NCBI GenBank assembly: GCA_913042175.1
Contig: CAJWIX010000004.1
Coordinates: forward strand, 1 to 59,421
Origin: an uncultured Flavobacteriales bacterium
GTDB taxonomy: Bacteria; Bacteroidota; Bacteroidia; Flavobacteriales_D; Parvicellaceae
Direction of reading: 5' to 3'
Length of the DNA: 59,421 nucleotides
The position numbers were made by a program, and so were the translations under genes. Position 1 is the first letter of the stretch; every line of letters starts with the position of its first letter. This document shows positions 18,486 through 28,960 of this stretch, piece by piece. The notes under the pieces are model-generated. The model did not search any database and was not told where the DNA came from. It was given only the letters and a program-made list of their open reading frames with translations.

Positions 18486-19436
18486 ATGAAAGTAACTGAA
18501 TACATACAAAAAAGAAAGGATACCATTTTCTCTTTTGAAATTATCCCTCCACTAAAAGGAAAAGGTATTGAAGATTTATGTGCAGGAATTGACCCACTCA
18601 TGGAGTTTAACCCCCCATTTATTAATGTAACATATCATAGAGAAGAATATGAATATAAAAAAATGGGTAATGGTCTATTGAAGAAGGTTTCCATTCGAAA
18701 AAGGCCTGGTACAGTAGGTATTTGTGCCGCATTGATGAATAGGTATAATGTGGATGCCATACCTCATATAATTTGCGGTGGTTTTACTAAAGAAGAAACG
18801 GAAAGTGCCTTAATAGACCTTAAGTTTTTAGGCGTAGATAACATCTTAGCACTAAGAGGCGACCCCATGAAAAATGAAGCTGCTTTTGTACCTACTGAAG
18901 GAGGAAATGCCTATGCTTTAGACCTCATCGGTCAAATCAGTGAAATGAACAATGGTCAATATTTGTATGAAGAGACTAAAAATAGTCCTTCAAATTTTTG
19001 TATTGGAACTGCTGGTTATCCTGAAAAACACTTTGAGGCCATGAATCTTTCAAGTGATTTAAAAAACCTAAAAAAGAAAGTAGATGCAGGAGCTGAATTC
19101 ATCGTTACTCAGCTATTTTATGACAATGAAAAATTCTTTGAGTTTGTAAGCAAATGTAGAGATATAGGTATTGATGTTCCTATTATTCCAGGTATAAAAC
19201 CAATTACAAACCTTAGACATCTTAGTTTTATTCCAAAGTTTTTCCACGTTAATTTTCCTGAAGCCTTTTCTAATGAATTAGAAAAATGTAAAAATGATGA
19301 AGAAGTAAAACAAGTTGGAATTGAATGGACTACAGCTCAATGTAAAGAACTTGTAAAAGCTGATATTCCAGTTATCCATTTTTATACAATGGGCAAAGGT
19401 CAAGCAGTAAAAAACATCGCAAAAGAAATTTTTTAG
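18486..19436 (+). CDS. metF: Methylenetetrahydrofolate reductase
   Basis: The 316-residue FAD-dependent enzyme reduces 5,10-methylene-THF to 5-methyl-THF for methionine synthesis. Seen are FSFEIIPP near the N-terminus (catalytic Glu), NVTYH, LALRGDP for flavin binding, and FIVTQLFYD. The start at 18486 (MKVTEYIQ) fits the family; an extension to 18444 would add 14 hydrophobic residues with no family support. The gene is divergent from lepA and not linked to other methionine genes here. Confidence 0.95.
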   Translation: MKVTEYIQKRKDTIFSFEIIPPLKGKGIEDLCAGIDPLMEFNPPFINVTYHREEYEYKKMGNGLLKKVSIRKRPGTVGICAALMNRYNVDAIPHIICGGFTKEETESALIDLKFLGVDNILALRGDPMKNEAAFVPTEGGNAYALDLIGQISEMNNGQYLYEETKNSPSNFCIGTAGYPEKHFEAMNLSSDLKNLKKKVDAGAEFIVTQLFYDNEKFFEFVSKCRDIGIDVPIIPGIKPITNLRHLSFIPKFFHVNFPEAFSNELEKCKNDEEVKQVGIEWTTAQCKELVKADIPVIHFYTMGKGQAVKNIAKEIF

Positions 19437-19498
19437 TCCCTACTTCTTTTCTTTTTTGATTAAATAATAATCTTAATTTTAACATTGAACTTTCCTCA

Positions 19499-19993
19499 AT
19501 GATTAGCAAAAGACATGTTTTAGTCCTTATTTTTTTTGTCCCTTGCATTGTCATCTGTGCTCAAAAAAAAACATGTGTTAACATGGTCATTAAACTAAGA
19601 CCAATAGAAAACTATAGAGGAAAATTAAAAAATTGTACTGTAAGTGTTCTACAGAATAATGCTGTTATTTTAAAAAGTGAACTAAAAGGATATAAATTCA
19701 AGACAAAATTAACCTCAAGGTCTGTTTATAAAATAGTTTTCGAAAAGGAACAATTCGTCTCCAAACATATTATCGTCAATACTGCAAGTATTCCAAATGA
19801 GAGAAAAATAAACCAAAAGTTAAAGGCTGACATTAGTTTATTTAAACTCAAAAATGAGTTTAAAACTGATTTTTTAGAAAAAGAACCAATATCTATTGGA
19901 TACTATAATGAACTTAAAGACGAAGTCATTTGGGATTTTGAGTATAACAGAAGTATGGTGGAAAAAATAATCCACACTATGACAAAAGAGTAG
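19499..19993 (+). CDS. Hypothetical secreted protein
   Basis: The 164-residue protein has a signal peptide (VLVLIFFVPCIVICAQ, cleavage probably after about residue 21). The rest is Lys-rich and probably beta-sandwich, with INxKLKADISLFKL in the middle, resembling the short hypothetical periplasmic proteins of Bacteroidota that carry a carboxypeptidase-regulatory-like fold. No catalytic motif is visible and I cannot assign a family. It ends two bases from the end of sdhB on the other strand. Confidence 0.6.
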   Translation: MISKRHVLVLIFFVPCIVICAQKKTCVNMVIKLRPIENYRGKLKNCTVSVLQNNAVILKSELKGYKFKTKLTSRSVYKIVFEKEQFVSKHIIVNTASIPNERKINQKLKADISLFKLKNEFKTDFLEKEPISIGYYNELKDEVIWDFEYNRSMVEKIIHTMTKE

Positions 19994-19994
19994 C

Positions 19995-20744
19995 TTAACT
20001 TTTTTTGAGGTTAGCAGACAAAAACTCTCTGTTCATTCTTGAAATATTGTCCAGAGAAATTCCTTTTGGACATTGTACTTCACAAGCACCAGTATTGGTA
20101 CAATTACCAAAGCCTTCTTCATCCATTTTGTTGACCATATTGGTTACCCTGTCTTTTGCTTCAACTTGTCCTTGAGGCAATAAAGCAAATTGAGAAACTT
20201 TAGCTGAAACAAATAACATAGCTGATGAATTTTTGCAAGAAGCAACACATGCTCCACATCCAATACAAGTTGCCGCGTCAAAAGCTAAATCAGCATCATC
20301 TTTTGGTATTGGAATAGCATTTGCATCTTGTGTGTTCCCAGATGTATTCACTGAAATATACCCCCCTGCATGTTGAATTCTATCAAACGATGATCTATCA
20401 ACAACTAGGTCCTTAACTACAGGGAAAGCATTTGCTCTAAAAGGTTCAATATAAATAGTATCACCATCCTTAAACTTCCTCATATGAAGTTGGCATGTTG
20501 TTACCATTCTATCAGGTCCATGGGCTTCTCCATTAATATATAAAGAACACATTCCGCATATACCCTCTCTACAATCATGATCAAAAGCTACCGGATCATC
20601 TCCTTTTTCAATTAATTCCTCATTTAAGACATCTAGCATTTCTAAAAATGACATGTGTTCAGAAACATTCTGAATATCATAATCCACCATTGATCCTTTG
20701 TCATTGGCATCTTTTTGTCTCCAAATTTTAAGCTTTAAATTCAT
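19995..20744 (-). CDS. sdhB: Succinate dehydrogenase iron-sulfur subunit
   Basis: The 249-residue subunit carries electrons from the flavoprotein to menaquinone in complex II. The [2Fe-2S] motif is CREGICGMC near residue 60, and two C-terminal cluster motifs follow: [13 protein letters not shown] and [14 protein letters not shown]. It is the last gene of sdhCAB, ten bases after sdhA. Sequence and order match the Bacteroidota type, which can also work as a fumarate reductase. Confidence 0.97.
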   Translation of the reverse strand: MNLKLKIWRQKDANDKGSMVDYDIQNVSEHMSFLEMLDVLNEELIEKGDDPVAFDHDCREGICGMCSLYINGEAHGPDRMVTTCQLHMRKFKDGDTIYIEPFRANAFPVVKDLVVDRSSFDRIQHAGGYISVNTSGNTQDANAIPIPKDDADLAFDAATCIGCGACVASCKNSSAMLFVSAKVSQFALLPQGQVEAKDRVTNMVNKMDEEGFGNCTNTGACEVQCPKGISLDNISRMNREFLSANLKKS

Positions 20745-20754
20745 GGTGTATTTA

Positions 20755-22758
20755 TTATTTGTATGATCTTTCTTTAACTTCTATGTTTTCAAAATTCAAC
20801 TCTTCCTTATGTAAAACCGCATCAGCCGGCTCTCCCTTATATTCCCAAGCAGCCACATAAGTATAGTCTTTGTCGTTTCTTTTTGCCTCTCCCTCTGGTG
20901 TAGCATATTCTTCTCTAAAGTGACCTCCACATGATTCATTTCTTTCTAAAGCATCTTTAGCAAATAGTTCTCCTAACTCTAAGAAATCAGCCACTCTTCC
21001 TGCTTTTTCTAATTCTTTGTTCATCTCATTAATCCCACCAGGTACATTAACATTTTTCCAAAAATCATCTCTTAGGGACTTGATATCTTGGATGGCTTTT
21101 TTTAATCCTTCTTCTGTCCTAGCCATTCCACATTCATCCCACATGATTTTACCTAGCTTCTTATGGTAATAGTCAACAGAGTGCTTGCCTTTATTATTGA
21201 CTAAATTATTCAGTTGCTCTTTGACTTGCTGTTCTGCCTCATCAAATTCTTTGGTATCCGTTGATATTGGACCTGTTCTGATATCGTCAGATAGATAATC
21301 ACCAATGGTATATGGAAGTACAAAATAGCCATCTGCTAAACCTTGCATTAAGGCAGATGCCCCTAGTCTATTGGCTCCATGATCAGAGAAATTAGCTTCG
21401 CCAATAGCATATAATCCTGGAACTGAAGTCATTAAATTATAATCTACCCAAATACCACCCATTGTATAGTGAACTGCCGGATAAATCATCATAGGAGTTT
21501 CATACGGGTTTTCATCTACAATTTTTTCATACATCTGAAAAAGGTTTCCATACTTGGCTTTTACAATGTCCTGACCAAGTTTTTTAACTAATGATGCATC
21601 GTTCTCATCTAATCCTTTCAACAAAGCTTGCTCCTTCCCATAACGCATAATAGCTGAGCTAAAGTCTAGGAAAACTGCTTCTCCAGTTTGATTAACTCCA
21701 AATCCTGCGTCACAACGTTCTTTAGCCGCTCTGGAAGCAACATCTCTTGGTACTAAATTCCCAAAAGCAGGATATCTTCTTTCCAAATAGTAATCTCTAT
21801 CCTCTTCTTTAATGTTTATTGCTTTTAGAGTGCCATTTCTAAGCGCTTCTACATCTTCTTTCTTTTTAGGAACCCATATTCTGCCATCATTCCTCAATGA
21901 CTCTGACATAAGGGTTAACTTAGATTGGTACTCTCCTGATCTTGGAATACAAGTTGGGTGTATTTGCGTGTAACAAGGGTTAGCAAAATACGCTCCTTTT
22001 TTATGAGCTTTCCATGCCGCAGTTACGTTGCTTCCCATGGCATTTGTTGACAAAAAATAAACGTTTCCATATCCCCCAGATGCCAAAACTACAGCGTGGG
22101 CAGAGTGTCTTTCAATTTCACCAGTAGTTAAATTTCTTGCAATAATTCCACGAGCTTTTCCATCTACAACAACCACGTCAAGCATCTCATGGCGATTGTA
22201 CATTTTAATTTTACCTCTGGCAATTTGACGATTCATAGCCGAATATGCTCCAAGAAGCAGTTGTTGTCCTGTTTGTCCTTTGGCATAAAATGTTCTTGAT
22301 ACCAAAACACCTCCAAAAGACCTGTTATCTAAAAGCCCACCATAATCTCTTGCAAATGGCACTCCTTGAGCAACACATTGATCAATAATGTTGGTAGATA
22401 CTTCGGCTAGTCTGTATACGTTAGCTTCTCTTGATCTGTAATCTCCACCTTTGATAGTATCGTAAAAAAGCCTATAAGTTGAATCCCCATCTCCTTGGTA
22501 ATTTTTTGCAGCATTTATACCCCCTTGAGCTGCTATAGAGTGTGCTCTACGAGGGCTATCTTGGTAACAAAATGTTTTGACATTATAACCTAATTCGGCT
22601 AAAGTAGCAGAAGCTGATCCACCAGCCAATCCTGTACCTACCACTATAACATCAATGTTACGTTTATTAGCAGGGTTAACAAGATCAATATTGTCTTTGT
22701 AATTAACCCACTTATTTTTTAATTCCCCCTCTGGTACTCCTGAATTTAATTTTCCCAT
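20755..22758 (-). CDS. sdhA: Succinate dehydrogenase/fumarate reductase flavoprotein subunit
   Basis: The 667-residue subunit binds FAD covalently and oxidises succinate. The Rossmann motif [12 protein letters not shown] is near residue 40; [15 protein letters not shown] contains the FAD-linked His; [11 protein letters not shown] and [12 protein letters not shown] are substrate and FAD contacts. Its length and the [12 protein letters not shown] block fit the long flavoproteins of Bacteroidota and Epsilonproteobacteria. It lies between sdhC and sdhB with ten-base gaps on both sides. Confidence 0.97.
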   Translation of the reverse strand: MGKLNSGVPEGELKNKWVNYKDNIDLVNPANKRNIDVIVVGTGLAGGSASATLAELGYNVKTFCYQDSPRRAHSIAAQGGINAAKNYQGDGDSTYRLFYDTIKGGDYRSREANVYRLAEVSTNIIDQCVAQGVPFARDYGGLLDNRSFGGVLVSRTFYAKGQTGQQLLLGAYSAMNRQIARGKIKMYNRHEMLDVVVVDGKARGIIARNLTTGEIERHSAHAVVLASGGYGNVYFLSTNAMGSNVTAAWKAHKKGAYFANPCYTQIHPTCIPRSGEYQSKLTLMSESLRNDGRIWVPKKKEDVEALRNGTLKAINIKEEDRDYYLERRYPAFGNLVPRDVASRAAKERCDAGFGVNQTGEAVFLDFSSAIMRYGKEQALLKGLDENDASLVKKLGQDIVKAKYGNLFQMYEKIVDENPYETPMMIYPAVHYTMGGIWVDYNLMTSVPGLYAIGEANFSDHGANRLGASALMQGLADGYFVLPYTIGDYLSDDIRTGPISTDTKEFDEAEQQVKEQLNNLVNNKGKHSVDYYHKKLGKIMWDECGMARTEEGLKKAIQDIKSLRDDFWKNVNVPGGINEMNKELEKAGRVADFLELGELFAKDALERNESCGGHFREEYATPEGEAKRNDKDYTYVAAWEYKGEPADAVLHKEELNFENIEVKERSYK

Positions 22759-22768
22759 GCTTCTAAAA

Positions 22769-23455
22769 TTAATGCGATTGTGTTAGAAAATGAAATAATG
22801 CAACTACTACAAAACCTAACGGAACTACTATAGCGAATAGATTTCCAAATTTAAGTAGTGCTAATCGTTTGTTTCCGTTTGTTAAACCTACACTTTGAAA
22901 AGATGATTTAAAGCCATGTTGTAAATGAAGTGCAAGAAAAATGAATGCAACAACATAAGCAATTACACGAGGTAAACTTTGAAATTCGTGCCTCAATTCA
23001 TGGAAATATCTGTAATTCCCATCAGCCATTAAACCAGTCATATCACCAAGTACATATTTTGTATTAATTTCTGGAATCCAAAAATCCACAAAATGAAGCA
23101 CTAAAAATGCCAAAACAGTTAAACCACTTATAATCATATTTCTAGACATCCAAGAAGAACTTGTAGAAGGGTTTTTAAATGCATAATCAACTGATCTTGC
23201 ATTTCGGTTTTTTAATTCTAAAACAAACCCCATTACAAAATGAAAAATCACAGCAAACATCAAAACAGGCTGTAATAGAAACTGAACAAGCGGATTTGTA
23301 CCCATAAAATGAGATGCCTCATTAAATGTATCTGGACTAATAACAGAAAGCATATTAATGGTAAGATGTTGCACAAGAAAGACCATTAAAAAGAGGCCTG
23401 AGAGCGCCATTAGAATTTTATATCCAACTGAAGTATAAAAAGATGATTTACTCAT
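22769..23455 (-). CDS. sdhC: Succinate dehydrogenase cytochrome b subunit
   Basis: The 228-residue membrane anchor has five hydrophobic segments and conserved His residues ([43 protein letters not shown]), as in the single-subunit di-haem anchors of type B complex II. I start it at the ATG at 23455 ([13 protein letters not shown]); the frame extends to a TTG at 23491, but that would start beside the -7 box. It is the first gene of sdhCAB. Confidence 0.94.
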   Translation of the reverse strand: MSKSSFYTSVGYKILMALSGLFLMVFLVQHLTINMLSVISPDTFNEASHFMGTNPLVQFLLQPVLMFAVIFHFVMGFVLELKNRNARSVDYAFKNPSTSSSWMSRNMIISGLTVLAFLVLHFVDFWIPEINTKYVLGDMTGLMADGNYRYFHELRHEFQSLPRVIAYVVAFIFLALHLQHGFKSSFQSVGLTNGNKRLALLKFGNLFAIVVPLGFVVVALFHFLTQSH

Positions 23456-23478
23456 GACAAAGTTACGTTTAAAGCACC

Positions 23479-23486
23479 CAAAAATA
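23479..23486 (-). promoter_or_regulatory. Candidate -7 box for sdhCAB
   Basis: On the minus strand this reads TATTTTTG, an exact TAnnTTTG match, 24 bases before the sdhC ATG. No clear -33 element. Confidence 0.4.
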
Positions 23487-23536
23487 TACAAACATTATGT
23501 AAGGTGAATAGTTAGTTTAATTAATTTTTAAATATC

Positions 23537-23560
23537 CCTTAAAATTTGACCATTTTAAGG
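23537..23560. terminator. Inverted repeat between the dehydrogenase gene and sdhC
   Basis: CCTTAAAAT (23537-23545), loop TTGACC, ATTTTAAGG (23552-23560): a perfect 9-bp stem lying 19 bases past the stop of the upstream minus-strand gene. It may terminate that transcript, or serve as an operator for sdhCAB. The following T run is short. Confidence 0.45.
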
Positions 23561-23578
23561 CTAATAATAGATCAATTA

Positions 23579-24514
23579 TTACGAAATAAAATTATCGCGA
23601 ATTTTATTTAATATTACTTGAGCCATTTTTTCTTTGGATTCTACTGTCCATCCCGCAATATGTGGAGTCAATAATACATTATTGAATTTAACAAGTGACT
23701 TAAATTTAGGATTGTCAGCGTAGCTAAATTTCTCAAAAGAAGTTGATTCAAATTCCAACACATCTAAACATGCACCGATAATTTTTTGATTTTCTAAGGC
23801 TTCTATCAAGTCTACAACTTTCACTGAATGACCTCTTGCTGTATTAATAAGGAAAAATGGTTTATTAAAGAGGTTTATGAATGAAGTATTTACTAAATCT
23901 TTTGTTTCAGGTGTTAATGGAGTGTGAAGACTAACAAAATCAGCATTTTTATATATAAAATCCATAGATACTTCTTCAACATATTGAGATGAAAAATTGG
24001 TTTTATACTTATCATATGCTACTACTTTTACATCAAATCCTTTCAACCTTTTTGCCAATGCCTCCCCCATATATCCATAGCCAATGATAGCAAAAACTTT
24101 ACCCTTTAATTCAATTCCTCTATTGGCCTCTCTTAGCCAAATACCATCTCTTACTTCAATATTTGAAGTGTTTATTTTATTGATGAGACTAAGAATCATT
24201 CCCATAGTATGTTCAGCTAATGCATCTCTATTCCCTTCTGGACTTCTAAAAACTAAAACGTTAACTTCTTTACAATATTCAATATCAATGTTTTCTAAAC
24301 CAGCTCCCGGCCTAGCGATAAACTTTAATGACTCTAATTGTGAAAGAATAGATTTGTTTAATGGAATGCTTGATCTAATGAAAATACCATCTAAATCTTT
24401 AACCCTTATTAAGTCTGTAGATTTAAATCCTTTTCCATCAATGACTTCAAAACCCCATTTTAAAAGTGTTTCGTTAATTAAAGGGTGAAAATCATCTAGA
24501 AGTACAACTTTCAT
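23579..24514 (-). CDS. D-2-hydroxyacid dehydrogenase (phosphoglycerate dehydrogenase-like)
   Basis: The 311-residue NAD-dependent enzyme has a substrate domain with ARPGAGLENID, a Rossmann domain starting IIGYGYMGEALAKRL near residue 142, and the catalytic set Arg (NTARG), Glu (LDVLEFE) and His (LTPHIAGWT). It lacks the C-terminal ACT domain of full serA, so its substrate could be 3-phosphoglycerate or another 2-hydroxyacid. It follows mgtE by three bases on the same strand. Confidence 0.88.
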   Translation of the reverse strand: MKVVLLDDFHPLINETLLKWGFEVIDGKGFKSTDLIRVKDLDGIFIRSSIPLNKSILSQLESLKFIARPGAGLENIDIEYCKEVNVLVFRSPEGNRDALAEHTMGMILSLINKINTSNIEVRDGIWLREANRGIELKGKVFAIIGYGYMGEALAKRLKGFDVKVVAYDKYKTNFSSQYVEEVSMDFIYKNADFVSLHTPLTPETKDLVNTSFINLFNKPFFLINTARGHSVKVVDLIEALENQKIIGACLDVLEFESTSFEKFSYADNPKFKSLVKFNNVLLTPHIAGWTVESKEKMAQVILNKIRDNFIS

Positions 24515-24517
24515 TTA

Positions 24518-25867
24518 TTAAAAATATAATGCCCAACCAATCAGAAAATAAATTAACAAGCCCACTACATCATTAGTTGTAGTAATAAACGGACCTGTTG
24601 CTAACGCTGGATCTACATTGTATTTATTGAGAATTAGAGGAACAAAAGTTCCAAATAATCCAGCATAGGTAAATACAGCCACAAGTGATACCCCAATGGT
24701 TAATGCTAAATTAAAATCGCTTTTAGTAACCCAGCAAAAAACAAGAGCTATAGCCGAACAAATTAAACCATTAAATAAAGCTACAAATAGCTCCTTCAAT
24801 AGCTTTTTAGTAATTGAATCATAATTCAATGTGTTGTTTGCTAAAGACTGTACAATTATAGCAGACGATTGCACACCAACATTACCTCCCATAGCCAATA
24901 TCAGTGGAATAAAAGAAGCCATAACTGCATGTTCAGTAATATATCCTTCAAAGAAACCAATAACATAAGCTCCTAAAATACCACCTAACATACCTATAAG
25001 TAACCATGGTAATCGTGCTCTGCTAATTACAAATAAAGAATCCGAAGATTCCACTTTTTCTGAAATACCACTAGCCATTTGATAATCTTTCTCCGCTTCT
25101 TCTTTTATGACATCTAGTGCGTCATCAATTGTAATCCTACCTAACAATTTACCACTAGCATCTACTACTGGAATGACTACTAAATCATACTTTTCCATTT
25201 TGGAAGCAACTGTTTCTGCCTCTTCATCAACTCCTACTGAAATAGGATCTTTTTGAAAAATATCTTTAATTAAGGTTTCATCTGAAGCGTACAAAAATCG
25301 CTTTAAGGACAATGTGCCCTTTAATCTTTTTTGAGCATCTACAACATAAATGGTGTAAACATGATCAACCTCTTCTACTTGTTCTCTAAATTTAGCAAGT
25401 GCATTAGCTACTGTCCAGTTCCAATTTGCAGATATAAAATCCACATCCATAATACCACCGGCACTGTCTTCATCAAAGTTCAAGAGCATAGAAATTTCAG
25501 ATGAATGCTCATCATCTTTAATAGCTTCTAATACCTCCTCTTGAATATTCTCTGGCAAATCCTGTATAACATCAGTAGCATCATCAGCGTACATCTTTTC
25601 TAAACTTTCAGCAATTTCTTCAGCAGAAAGAGATTCTAAAAACTTTTCTCTGATGTCTTCTTCAATTTCGACTAAAACTTCAGATGATAATTCTTCTCCT
25701 AATAGTCTGTATATATATTGCGCCTGTGGGAGATTGACAATACGCATAACCTCAGCAATGTCAACAGGGTGCAAAGAATGCAATTTTTCAATTAAAAAAT
25801 CATCATTTGCATTTTCAATTGCATTGATAATTTCATCAATAAAATCTTTAGTTAACTCAAACTGCAT
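24518..25867 (-). CDS. mgtE: Magnesium transporter MgtE
   Basis: The 449-residue inner-membrane Mg2+ channel has the usual order: an acidic helical N domain (about 1-130), two CBS domains (about 135-260) and five membrane helices. GGNVGVQSSAI and the final ATGPFITTTNDVVGLLIYF are the family's pore-region motifs. Regulation is expected through Mg2+ binding to the N and CBS domains. It is followed at three bases by the hydroxyacid dehydrogenase gene. Confidence 0.96.
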   Translation of the reverse strand: MQFELTKDFIDEIINAIENANDDFLIEKLHSLHPVDIAEVMRIVNLPQAQYIYRLLGEELSSEVLVEIEEDIREKFLESLSAEEIAESLEKMYADDATDVIQDLPENIQEEVLEAIKDDEHSSEISMLLNFDEDSAGGIMDVDFISANWNWTVANALAKFREQVEEVDHVYTIYVVDAQKRLKGTLSLKRFLYASDETLIKDIFQKDPISVGVDEEAETVASKMEKYDLVVIPVVDASGKLLGRITIDDALDVIKEEAEKDYQMASGISEKVESSDSLFVISRARLPWLLIGMLGGILGAYVIGFFEGYITEHAVMASFIPLILAMGGNVGVQSSAIIVQSLANNTLNYDSITKKLLKELFVALFNGLICSAIALVFCWVTKSDFNLALTIGVSLVAVFTYAGLFGTFVPLILNKYNVDPALATGPFITTTNDVVGLLIYFLIGWALYF

Positions 25868-25923
25868 TACAATGGTTTGGACATTTAATTGCGAAAATAA
25901 AAATTATTAAAGGATAAATCCCT

Positions 25924-26688
25924 TCAAATCTTTGATTCTATCAAATTAGTCAATCTTATGTAATCTAAAACACCTAACTGTTCTGGTCTTTTAGTGGCTA
26001 AATCATCATCTAATCCATGGTCTTTAAGCAAACTTTTTATTGAATTTCTAATCATTTTTCTTCTTTGATTAAAAACAGTTTTAACCACTTTGACAAAAAG
26101 AATTTCATTACAGGGCAAGTGCTCCGTTTCATTTCTTAAAAACTGAATTACACCAGACTTCACTTTTGGTGGAGGATCAAAAACATGCTCATCGACCGTA
26201 AATAGATATTCCGTTTTGTAAAAAGCCTGAATTAGAACAGAAAGAATTCCATATTTTTTTGTCCCTGGATTTGCACAAATTCTCTCCGCAACTTCTTTTT
26301 GAAACATTCCAACTAATTGACTAACTTGATTTCTATGTTCAAATACCTTAAATACAATTTGTGAAGAAATATTGTAGGGGAAATTTCCTACCACAATAAA
26401 TTTGTTTTCAAAAATACTTGTCCAATCCTCAATTAAAATATCTCTATTTATTACAGACATAGTAGGATATTGATTGATTAAATAATGATATGCCTCATCA
26501 TCTAACTCATAGGCCTTTAAGTCTATATTGTCAGTGAACAAAAATTTAGTCAATGCTCCTGTTCCTGGGCCAATTTCCAAAACAGATTCCTTATCTTCTT
26601 TTAAAACAATTGACTTAGCTATCTTTTCACAGATAGATTGGTCCTTTAAAAAATGTTGACCAAAATGCTTTTTAGGTTTTACATTCAT
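25924..26688 (-). CDS. rsmA: 16S rRNA (adenine(1518)-N(6)/adenine(1519)-N(6))-dimethyltransferase
   Basis: The 254-residue KsgA/RsmA enzyme dimethylates two adjacent adenines of 16S rRNA late in 30S assembly. Seen are KKHFGQHFLKD at the N-terminus, the SAM motif LEIGPGTGALT, and the catalytic NFPYNIS. It follows the ABC exporter gene by four bases on the minus strand. Confidence 0.96.
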   Translation of the reverse strand: MNVKPKKHFGQHFLKDQSICEKIAKSIVLKEDKESVLEIGPGTGALTKFLFTDNIDLKAYELDDEAYHYLINQYPTMSVINRDILIEDWTSIFENKFIVVGNFPYNISSQIVFKVFEHRNQVSQLVGMFQKEVAERICANPGTKKYGILSVLIQAFYKTEYLFTVDEHVFDPPPKVKSGVIQFLRNETEHLPCNEILFVKVVKTVFNQRRKMIRNSIKSLLKDHGLDDDLATKRPEQLGVLDYIRLTNLIESKI

Positions 26689-26692
26689 GAAT

Positions 26693-28522
26693 TTATTTGA
26701 GAGATTGTAAATCGATAAAGCGTTTGTAGAAATTGTTTTGTTTAATTAACTCATCATGAGAACCCATTTCAACAATTTTTCCTTTGTCCAATACAATAAT
26801 CTTTTGTGCATTTTTAATGGTAGATAGTCTATGTGCAATCACTAATGAAGTTCTATTTTGCATTAAACGATCAAGCGCTTGTTGAACAGCTTTTTCTGAT
26901 GCTGTATCTAAGGAAGAAGTTGCCTCATCTAAAATTAGTATTTGTGGATTTTTGTATAATGCTCTTGCAATACTAATCCTTTGTTTTTGACCTCCTGATA
27001 ATTTATTTCCACCATCTCCAATAATAGTTTTATAACCATTTTCTAATGCTATTATAAACTCATGTGCATTAGCCATTTTAGCTGCTTCAATAACCTTTTC
27101 CTCATTAACGTCACTATCACCAAAAGCTATATTGTTGTAAACATTATCATTAAATAAAATTGATTCTTGACTAACTACACCCATCAAGCTTCTTAATGCA
27201 GAAGAATTGATGTTTTTAATGTTGTGTCCATCTATGGCAATTTGACCACTCGACACATCATGTAATCTAATTAGGAGATCTGCCAGTGTTGTTTTACCAG
27301 CACCAGAGTGACCAACGAGTGCAACCGTTTTCCCATGAGGAATTTGAAATGAAATATTGTTTAATATTTCTTGTTCATCATATTTAAAATGAATGTTTTC
27401 AAAAGAAATTTCATTTTTAAAACTTAATTTCTCAAGGGCATTTGGACTGTCAACTATCTTTTCTTCTTCATTTAAAACTGCATCTACTCTGTTTAATGCT
27501 GCTATGCCTTGAGAAGAATCGTAAATGGCTTTAGAAATAGATTTGAATGGACTTATTAATTGAGAAAACAATATCAAGTATCCAATAAAAACATCGGGTA
27601 AAATTTCATTTCCTAAAACTAATCTACCCCCATAAAGCAATACTCCAGCAGTAGCTACAACACCTAAAAATTCGCTAACAGGTGAAGCCATAAATACACG
27701 TCTATTCACACCTAACATTAGCCTGTACAGATATCCACTTTGATCTTTAAATCTTTTTAAAATAAATTGTTGTGCATTGAAACTTTTTATAATTCTTAAA
27801 CCATAAAGCGACTCCTCAGTCATGGATAACATGTTGCCTACATTTTCTTGACCTAACTTTGATCTTTTTTTCAAACCACTACTTATTCTAGAAATAACAA
27901 AACCGGCTATGGGTAAGAAAATAATAATGAACAATGTTAATTTGTAGCTAATTACAAAAAGGGTCAAGAAATAACCAACTATGTAAAATGGATCTTTGAA
28001 AATAGCATTAGTGGTGGCTTTAACTGATAGTTCAATTTCTTTCAGGTCAACTGAAAATCTAGAGAGTAAATCCCCTTTTCTCTCTTCAGTGTAAAATGAC
28101 ATTGGTAAATAAAGTACTTTTTTAAACAGTCTGTTTCTAAAATCCAAAACACTACTTTGGATTAAATCGGAAAGAAAAAAAGTACTAAGAAATGTAAATA
28201 GATTTTTAAGAAAAACCATACTCACCAGGAAAACACATATCATGATTAATGTTTGATATCTACCTTCCATAATGGCATAGTTAGAAAGAAGGTAATTAAA
28301 ATGATCAACTATACTTTCCTTAGTCCAAACAAATTCTCCAGGGTTTTCATTGGCTAATGCTTGTATTGATTCCTCTTCGTTAAAAATTACTCTCAGTAGA
28401 GGAATAATCATAGCAAAAGAGAACAAGGAAAAAACCATTCCGAGTATATTAAATAACAGATTCAGTAACAGTGTTTTTTTAAACTGAAGCGTAATTTTAG
28501 CTATTCGAAGCAAGTTTTTCAT
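26693..28522 (-). CDS. MsbA-like ABC exporter (fused permease and ATPase)
   Basis: The 609-residue protein has six membrane helices in the first 330 residues and a C-terminal ATPase with Walker A GHSGAGKTT, Q-loop SQES, signature LSGGQKQR, Walker B ILILDEATS and the H-loop AHRLST. It is a homodimeric inner-membrane exporter of the MsbA/lipid A group, though the substrate is not shown by sequence. I start it at ATG 28522 (MKNLLRIAK) because the in-frame TTG at 28534 lies in the -7 box. It is likely co-transcribed with rsmA. Confidence 0.9.
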   Translation of the reverse strand: MKNLLRIAKITLQFKKTLLLNLLFNILGMVFSLFSFAMIIPLLRVIFNEEESIQALANENPGEFVWTKESIVDHFNYLLSNYAIMEGRYQTLIMICVFLVSMVFLKNLFTFLSTFFLSDLIQSSVLDFRNRLFKKVLYLPMSFYTEERKGDLLSRFSVDLKEIELSVKATTNAIFKDPFYIVGYFLTLFVISYKLTLFIIIFLPIAGFVISRISSGLKKRSKLGQENVGNMLSMTEESLYGLRIIKSFNAQQFILKRFKDQSGYLYRLMLGVNRRVFMASPVSEFLGVVATAGVLLYGGRLVLGNEILPDVFIGYLILFSQLISPFKSISKAIYDSSQGIAALNRVDAVLNEEEKIVDSPNALEKLSFKNEISFENIHFKYDEQEILNNISFQIPHGKTVALVGHSGAGKTTLADLLIRLHDVSSGQIAIDGHNIKNINSSALRSLMGVVSQESILFNDNVYNNIAFGDSDVNEEKVIEAAKMANAHEFIIALENGYKTIIGDGGNKLSGGQKQRISIARALYKNPQILILDEATSSLDTASEKAVQQALDRLMQNRTSLVIAHRLSTIKNAQKIIVLDKGKIVEMGSHDELIKQNNFYKRFIDLQSLK

Positions 28523-28531
28523 GATACTGAA

Positions 28532-28539
28532 CAAAGGTA
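28532..28539 (-). promoter_or_regulatory. Candidate -7 box for the ABC exporter-rsmA transcript
   Basis: On the minus strand this reads TACCTTTG, an exact TAnnTTTG match ending nine bases before the ATG at 28522. The predicted leader is about five bases. Confidence 0.45.
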
Positions 28540-28587
28540 ATTATAGTTCATCAACTAACCATATATAACTATCACTAACAAAAACTA

Positions 28588-28619
28588 TTGTGAAGAAGTG
28601 CTCACTTTTTCTAAATTTG
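28588..28619 (+). promoter_or_regulatory. Candidate promoter for rbfA (TTG, 21 bases, TAAATTTG)
   Basis: TTG at 28588-28590 and an exact -7 box TAAATTTG at 28612-28619 with a 21-base spacer. The box ends eight bases before the ATG at 28628, which implies a nearly leaderless mRNA and excludes the earlier in-frame start at 28598. Confidence 0.55.
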
Positions 28620-28627
28620 CACACTTC

Positions 28628-28960
28628 ATGAGTATAAGACAAGAGAAAATAGCGAATGTAATTAAGAAGGAACTAGGTGTGTTTTTCCAAAAAAATGCTG
28701 TGTCTATATGTCAAGGAGCTATGGTTAGTGTAACCATGGTCAGGATGAGTCCAGATTTATCCATTGCAAAAATTTATTTGAGCATTTTTGGAGGTAAAAA
28801 TAATGATGAAGTTTTTGACAAAATAATGGATTCAAAAAAATACATTAGGCACCAATTGAGTCAAGCAGTTAAAAATCAACTTCGAAAAACTCCTGATCTA
28901 CATTTTTATCGTGATGATTCATTAGACTATGCCCAAAAGATTGAAGAGTTGTTGAAATGA
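28628..28960 (+). CDS. rbfA: Ribosome-binding factor A
   Basis: The 110-residue KH-fold protein binds the immature 30S subunit and helps 16S 5'-end maturation. The N-terminus MSIRQEKIANVIKKELG and the C-terminal LRKTPDLHFYRDDSLDYAQKI block are the family signature. The ATG at 28628 matches the normal start. It opens an operon with a methyltransferase, tsaE and ald, all joined by 1-4 base overlaps. Confidence 0.95.
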   Translation: MSIRQEKIANVIKKELGVFFQKNAVSICQGAMVSVTMVRMSPDLSIAKIYLSIFGGKNNDEVFDKIMDSKKYIRHQLSQAVKNQLRKTPDLHFYRDDSLDYAQKIEELLK

